Source: Ferrovibrio sp046297895
GTDB taxonomy: Bacteria > Pseudomonadota > Alphaproteobacteria > Ferrovibrionales > Ferrovibrionaceae
Reading direction: 5' to 3'
Length of the DNA stretch: 64,000 nt
NCBI RefSeq assembly: GCF_046297895.1
Contig: NZ_JBKBHC010000005.1
Location: 1 to 64,000 of the forward strand
Notes under the pieces: model-generated
The model's input: only the letters and a program-made list of their open reading frames with translations
The model's database searches: none
Told to the model about the DNA's origin: nothing
Translations under genes and position numbers: made by a program
Shown: one piece after another, positions 61,827 to 64,000 of the stretch
Layout of the letters: each line of letters begins with the position of its first letter
How positions within the stretch are numbered: position 1 is the first letter of the stretch

Positions 61827-61852
61827 CCGGCCGGCCAGGATGAGCCGGCCGG
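61827..61852. repeat. CCGGCCGGC inverted repeat downstream of PhoX gene
   Basis: CCGGCCGGC (61827-61835) and GCCGGCCGG (61844-61852) form a 9-bp stem with an 8-base loop, 14 bases past the phoX-type stop codon. There is no T run, so it may stabilise the mRNA end rather than act as a classic terminator. Confidence 0.45.
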
Positions 61853-61865
61853 CCGGAAGGCATGA

Positions 61866-63890
61866 TCACGACCCGATCAGGCCGCCGTCCGTCTTGGTGA
61901 TGACGACGACGGAGGGACGAGGCGGCATGTCAGGCAGAAAATCGGGCCAGCGGGTGGCTGGATCTTCGAAGGTCGAGCCTTTTCCGCTCTTGGTGAACTT
62001 CTCGCCTCCATCGGTTGCGGGATGCTGCACCGCAACAAAGAGCGTCTTGCCGTCCGGAGTAAAGCATGGGCCGCACATTTCGGCCCCAACAGGAACCCGG
62101 AAGAACATCTTGGACAGGCCGCGGTTTGGCCCTTCGGTTTCGACGGCCCACACGCCATCCGCCGTGCCGCTGGCCTTTTCCCAGGCTTCGCCCTGATCGG
62201 TCGTGATCCAAAGCCGGCCCTGGGGGTCGATGGCGGCATTATCGGGACAGGCAAACCAGCCGTTTTTGCTGGTGGCGGGATGGAATTTGCCAGCCACCCT
62301 GGGATCCGCCGGATTGCCGGCCTGCAGCAGGAGCGTCCACTGGCACTTGGCGCCCGCATGGTCCCCATTGGAGACCTGCATTTCCACCACCTGGCCCCAC
62401 TCGTTCGAGGCCCGCGGATTGGCGGCATCCACCTGATCAGCCTTGCGGCGGGTGTTGTTGGTCAGCATCACGTAGACGCGGCCATTGGCAGGATGGGCCT
62501 CGATATCCTCCGGCCTGTCCATCTTGGTCGCGCCGAGCAGATCTGCGGCCCGGCGGGTCTCGATCAGGATATCGGCCTGGCTGTTGAAGCCATTGGCAGC
62601 CGTGAGCGGGCCCTGGCCATGCACCAGCGGCAGCCAGTCCGCCGAGCCATCCGCGTTGTATCGCGCAACATACAACGTTCCCTCGTCGAGCAGATTCAGG
62701 TTTGCCCTGCGATCATTCGGATTGAACCGCTTCGCCGTGACAAACTTGTAAACATATTCAAAGCGCTCATCGTCACCGGAATACAGCACCACGCGCCCGT
62801 CGCTGTTCAGCACGACAGCAGCGCCTTCATGCTTGAAGCGGCCCAGCGCCGTGCGTTTTTTGGGGACTGATCTGGGGTCGTAGGGATCGACCTCGACCAT
62901 CCATCCGAAACGGTTTGCCTCGTTCGGCTCTTTGGCCACGTCGAAACGGTCGTAATACTGGCCCCAGTTATACCAGTTGCCTGGCACCTCATATCGCTTG
63001 TGGTTGCGCTCCTCAGGGTGTCCGGCTTCCAGTTTGCCGCCAAAATAACCATGGAAATTTTCTTCCGCCGTCAGGACCGTGCCCCAGGGGGTCAATCCGC
63101 CGGCGCAGTTGTTCAGCATGCCGATGACGCGGCGCCCGCTCGGATCGGCCTTGGTCTTCAGGCGGGCATGGCCGGCGGCGGGGCCGGTTATCTCGCAGAC
63201 GCTGCTGAGAGCATCGATGCGGCGGGCATAGGGGCTGCCGCCGACCAGGCTCCATTTTCCGTCGGCATTCTTCTGGACTTCGATAATGCTGGCGCCATGG
63301 GCCGCCATCTCTATTTCCACCAATGGCCTGGTCATATCCTTGAACAGCTTGTCCTTGCTGTCCTGGCGGCCGATGCCGGGGAACATCACTTCCTCGCTGG
63401 TATATTCGTGGTTCACGAACAGCAGGCCGCGGTCTGAGTTCCGGCTCCCGAGCGGCAAGGGCATGTAGCCGATGAAATCGTTGTTGTAGCCGAACTGCTT
63501 GGCCTGCGCGGCAGCGCTTTGCGCGCGCACATTGAAGGCCGGCGCATCGGAGGTGACGGGATCGCCCCACCGGATCAGGATATCCGCATCGTAACCCGGG
63601 GCGACATGATGGCGGCCATCGACGCCATGGGAGATTTCTGTGAAAGTGAAGCCTCCAGTGGAGGCCCGGGGAGAATTCTGAGCGGCGGCGGAGGCCGCCA
63701 ACGGTAGTCCGCTGCCCAGGGCGATGCCGGCTGCACTGCCGGCCAGCAGGCCCTTCAGTACGTCACGGCGGCCATAGCGCTGTCGCACTACCTCGGAAAT
63801 GGTGGGGTTGGGGCTATCGTTGATGCCAATATCCTGGGAGTCTTCAAATGCTTCGCTCCGGCTGCGGCCGTCGAAGGTGGGGCTGGTCAT
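61866..63890 (-). CDS. PhoX-family alkaline phosphatase (DUF839), Tat-exported
   Basis: 674 residues. The twin-arginine signal is at residues 41-42 (GRRDVLKGLLAGSAAGIALG), after an unusually long 40-residue n-region, with cleavage likely after ASAAA near 70. PhoX landmarks are FIGYMPLPLGSRNSDRGLLF and VNHEYTSEEV, NNCAGGLTPWGTVLTAEENF, RPEDIEAHPANGRVYVMLTN, and a C-terminal segment RLWITTDQGEAW. PhoX enzymes are calcium/iron phosphatases in the periplasm. AGGAG six bases upstream selects ATG 63890 over 63929. No clear Pho box was found in the 110 bases upstream. Confidence 0.9.
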   Translation of the reverse strand: MTSPTFDGRSRSEAFEDSQDIGINDSPNPTISEVVRQRYGRRDVLKGLLAGSAAGIALGSGLPLAASAAAQNSPRASTGGFTFTEISHGVDGRHHVAPGYDADILIRWGDPVTSDAPAFNVRAQSAAAQAKQFGYNNDFIGYMPLPLGSRNSDRGLLFVNHEYTSEEVMFPGIGRQDSKDKLFKDMTRPLVEIEMAAHGASIIEVQKNADGKWSLVGGSPYARRIDALSSVCEITGPAAGHARLKTKADPSGRRVIGMLNNCAGGLTPWGTVLTAEENFHGYFGGKLEAGHPEERNHKRYEVPGNWYNWGQYYDRFDVAKEPNEANRFGWMVEVDPYDPRSVPKKRTALGRFKHEGAAVVLNSDGRVVLYSGDDERFEYVYKFVTAKRFNPNDRRANLNLLDEGTLYVARYNADGSADWLPLVHGQGPLTAANGFNSQADILIETRRAADLLGATKMDRPEDIEAHPANGRVYVMLTNNTRRKADQVDAANPRASNEWGQVVEMQVSNGDHAGAKCQWTLLLQAGNPADPRVAGKFHPATSKNGWFACPDNAAIDPQGRLWITTDQGEAWEKASGTADGVWAVETEGPNRGLSKMFFRVPVGAEMCGPCFTPDGKTLFVAVQHPATDGGEKFTKSGKGSTFEDPATRWPDFLPDMPPRPSVVVITKTDGGLIGS

Positions 63891-64000
63891 GCGGGTCTCC
63901 TGATAGGACGGCTCTGATTCGTCCGACACAGATGCGTACCGCCGCTATATGACGGGATGATGAAGCAAATTCCGCAACTTGAGGTACATTTTGGACCGCG

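Noticed and set aside
61827..61852. Intrinsic terminator for the PhoX gene
   Set aside because: Stem is strong but lacks a T run on either strand; kept only as an inverted repeat.
62022..62870. 282-codon plus-strand frame opposite the PhoX gene
   Set aside because: Antisense to a clear family member; no ribosome binding site or recognisable motif.
63891..64000. Pho box upstream of the PhoX gene
   Set aside because: No pair of CTGTCAT-like direct repeats at the right spacing; only a single partial TCAT.

Overview
The window is a high-GC chromosomal segment of an alphaproteobacterium. The evidence is the ribosomal protein order with adk directly after secY and no rpsD in the alpha operon, an ATP12-type F1-ATPase chaperone, the recG / sdhE / mfd cluster, trpGDC-moaC-moeA, and PAS_5 and RLAN-RimK family proteins. 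A Rhodospirillales-like lineage is my guess from the overall feel of the proteins; I cannot prove it here. There is no prophage, IS element, CRISPR array, tRNA or rRNA gene visible.

Region 1 (1-14324) is the end of tuf followed by the S10, spc and alpha ribosomal operons: rpsJ-rplC-rplD-rplW-rplB-rpsS-rplV-rpsC-rplP-rpmC-rpsQ, then rplN-rplX-rplE-rpsN-rpsH-rplF-rplR-rpsE-rpmD-rplO-secY-adk, then rpsM-rpsK-rpoA-rplQ. A terminator-like hairpin lies between rplO and secY. A near-consensus promoter and a heavily structured leader with a perfect 20-bp palindrome precede rpsM. A bidirectional terminator closes the block.

Region 2 (14333-28759) is mixed housekeeping: a small PAS protein divergent from an HtrA protease, rarA, an anchored small protein, rluC, DUF3422, a LysR regulator divergent from a cysteine hydrolase, queF with a lipoprotein, a secreted Lys/Ala-rich repeat protein, then HAD phosphatase-AsmA-ATP12 and a pentapeptide-repeat protein.

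Region 3 (28953-48111) holds pccB-pccA, a chemoreceptor, recG divergent from sdhE-mfd, a second small PAS protein next to a FrnE-like thiol oxidoreductase, a divergent SDR-kefF-kefC group (electrophile/redox-linked potassium efflux), and a minus-strand MFS transporter plus acyl-CoA ligase pair.

Region 4 (48410-55677) is one tightly packed minus-strand gene string: trpG-trpD-trpC-moaC-moeA-MBL hydrolase-GNAT-RLAN/RimK ATP-grasp. The last gene carries an odd C-terminal tetrapeptide repeat and is the least explained enzyme pair in the window.

Region 5 (55851-63890) contains a second chemoreceptor, argC, a gamma-carbonic anhydrase-like protein, a second pentapeptide-repeat protein sharing an uncommon modular layout with the first, two small proteins (one a degenerate histidine phosphotransfer domain lacking its His), and a Tat-exported PhoX-family phosphatase. 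Products are largely conventional. The most unusual signals are the paired pentapeptide proteins, the RimK/GNAT pair, the His-less HPt protein and the structured rpsM leader.
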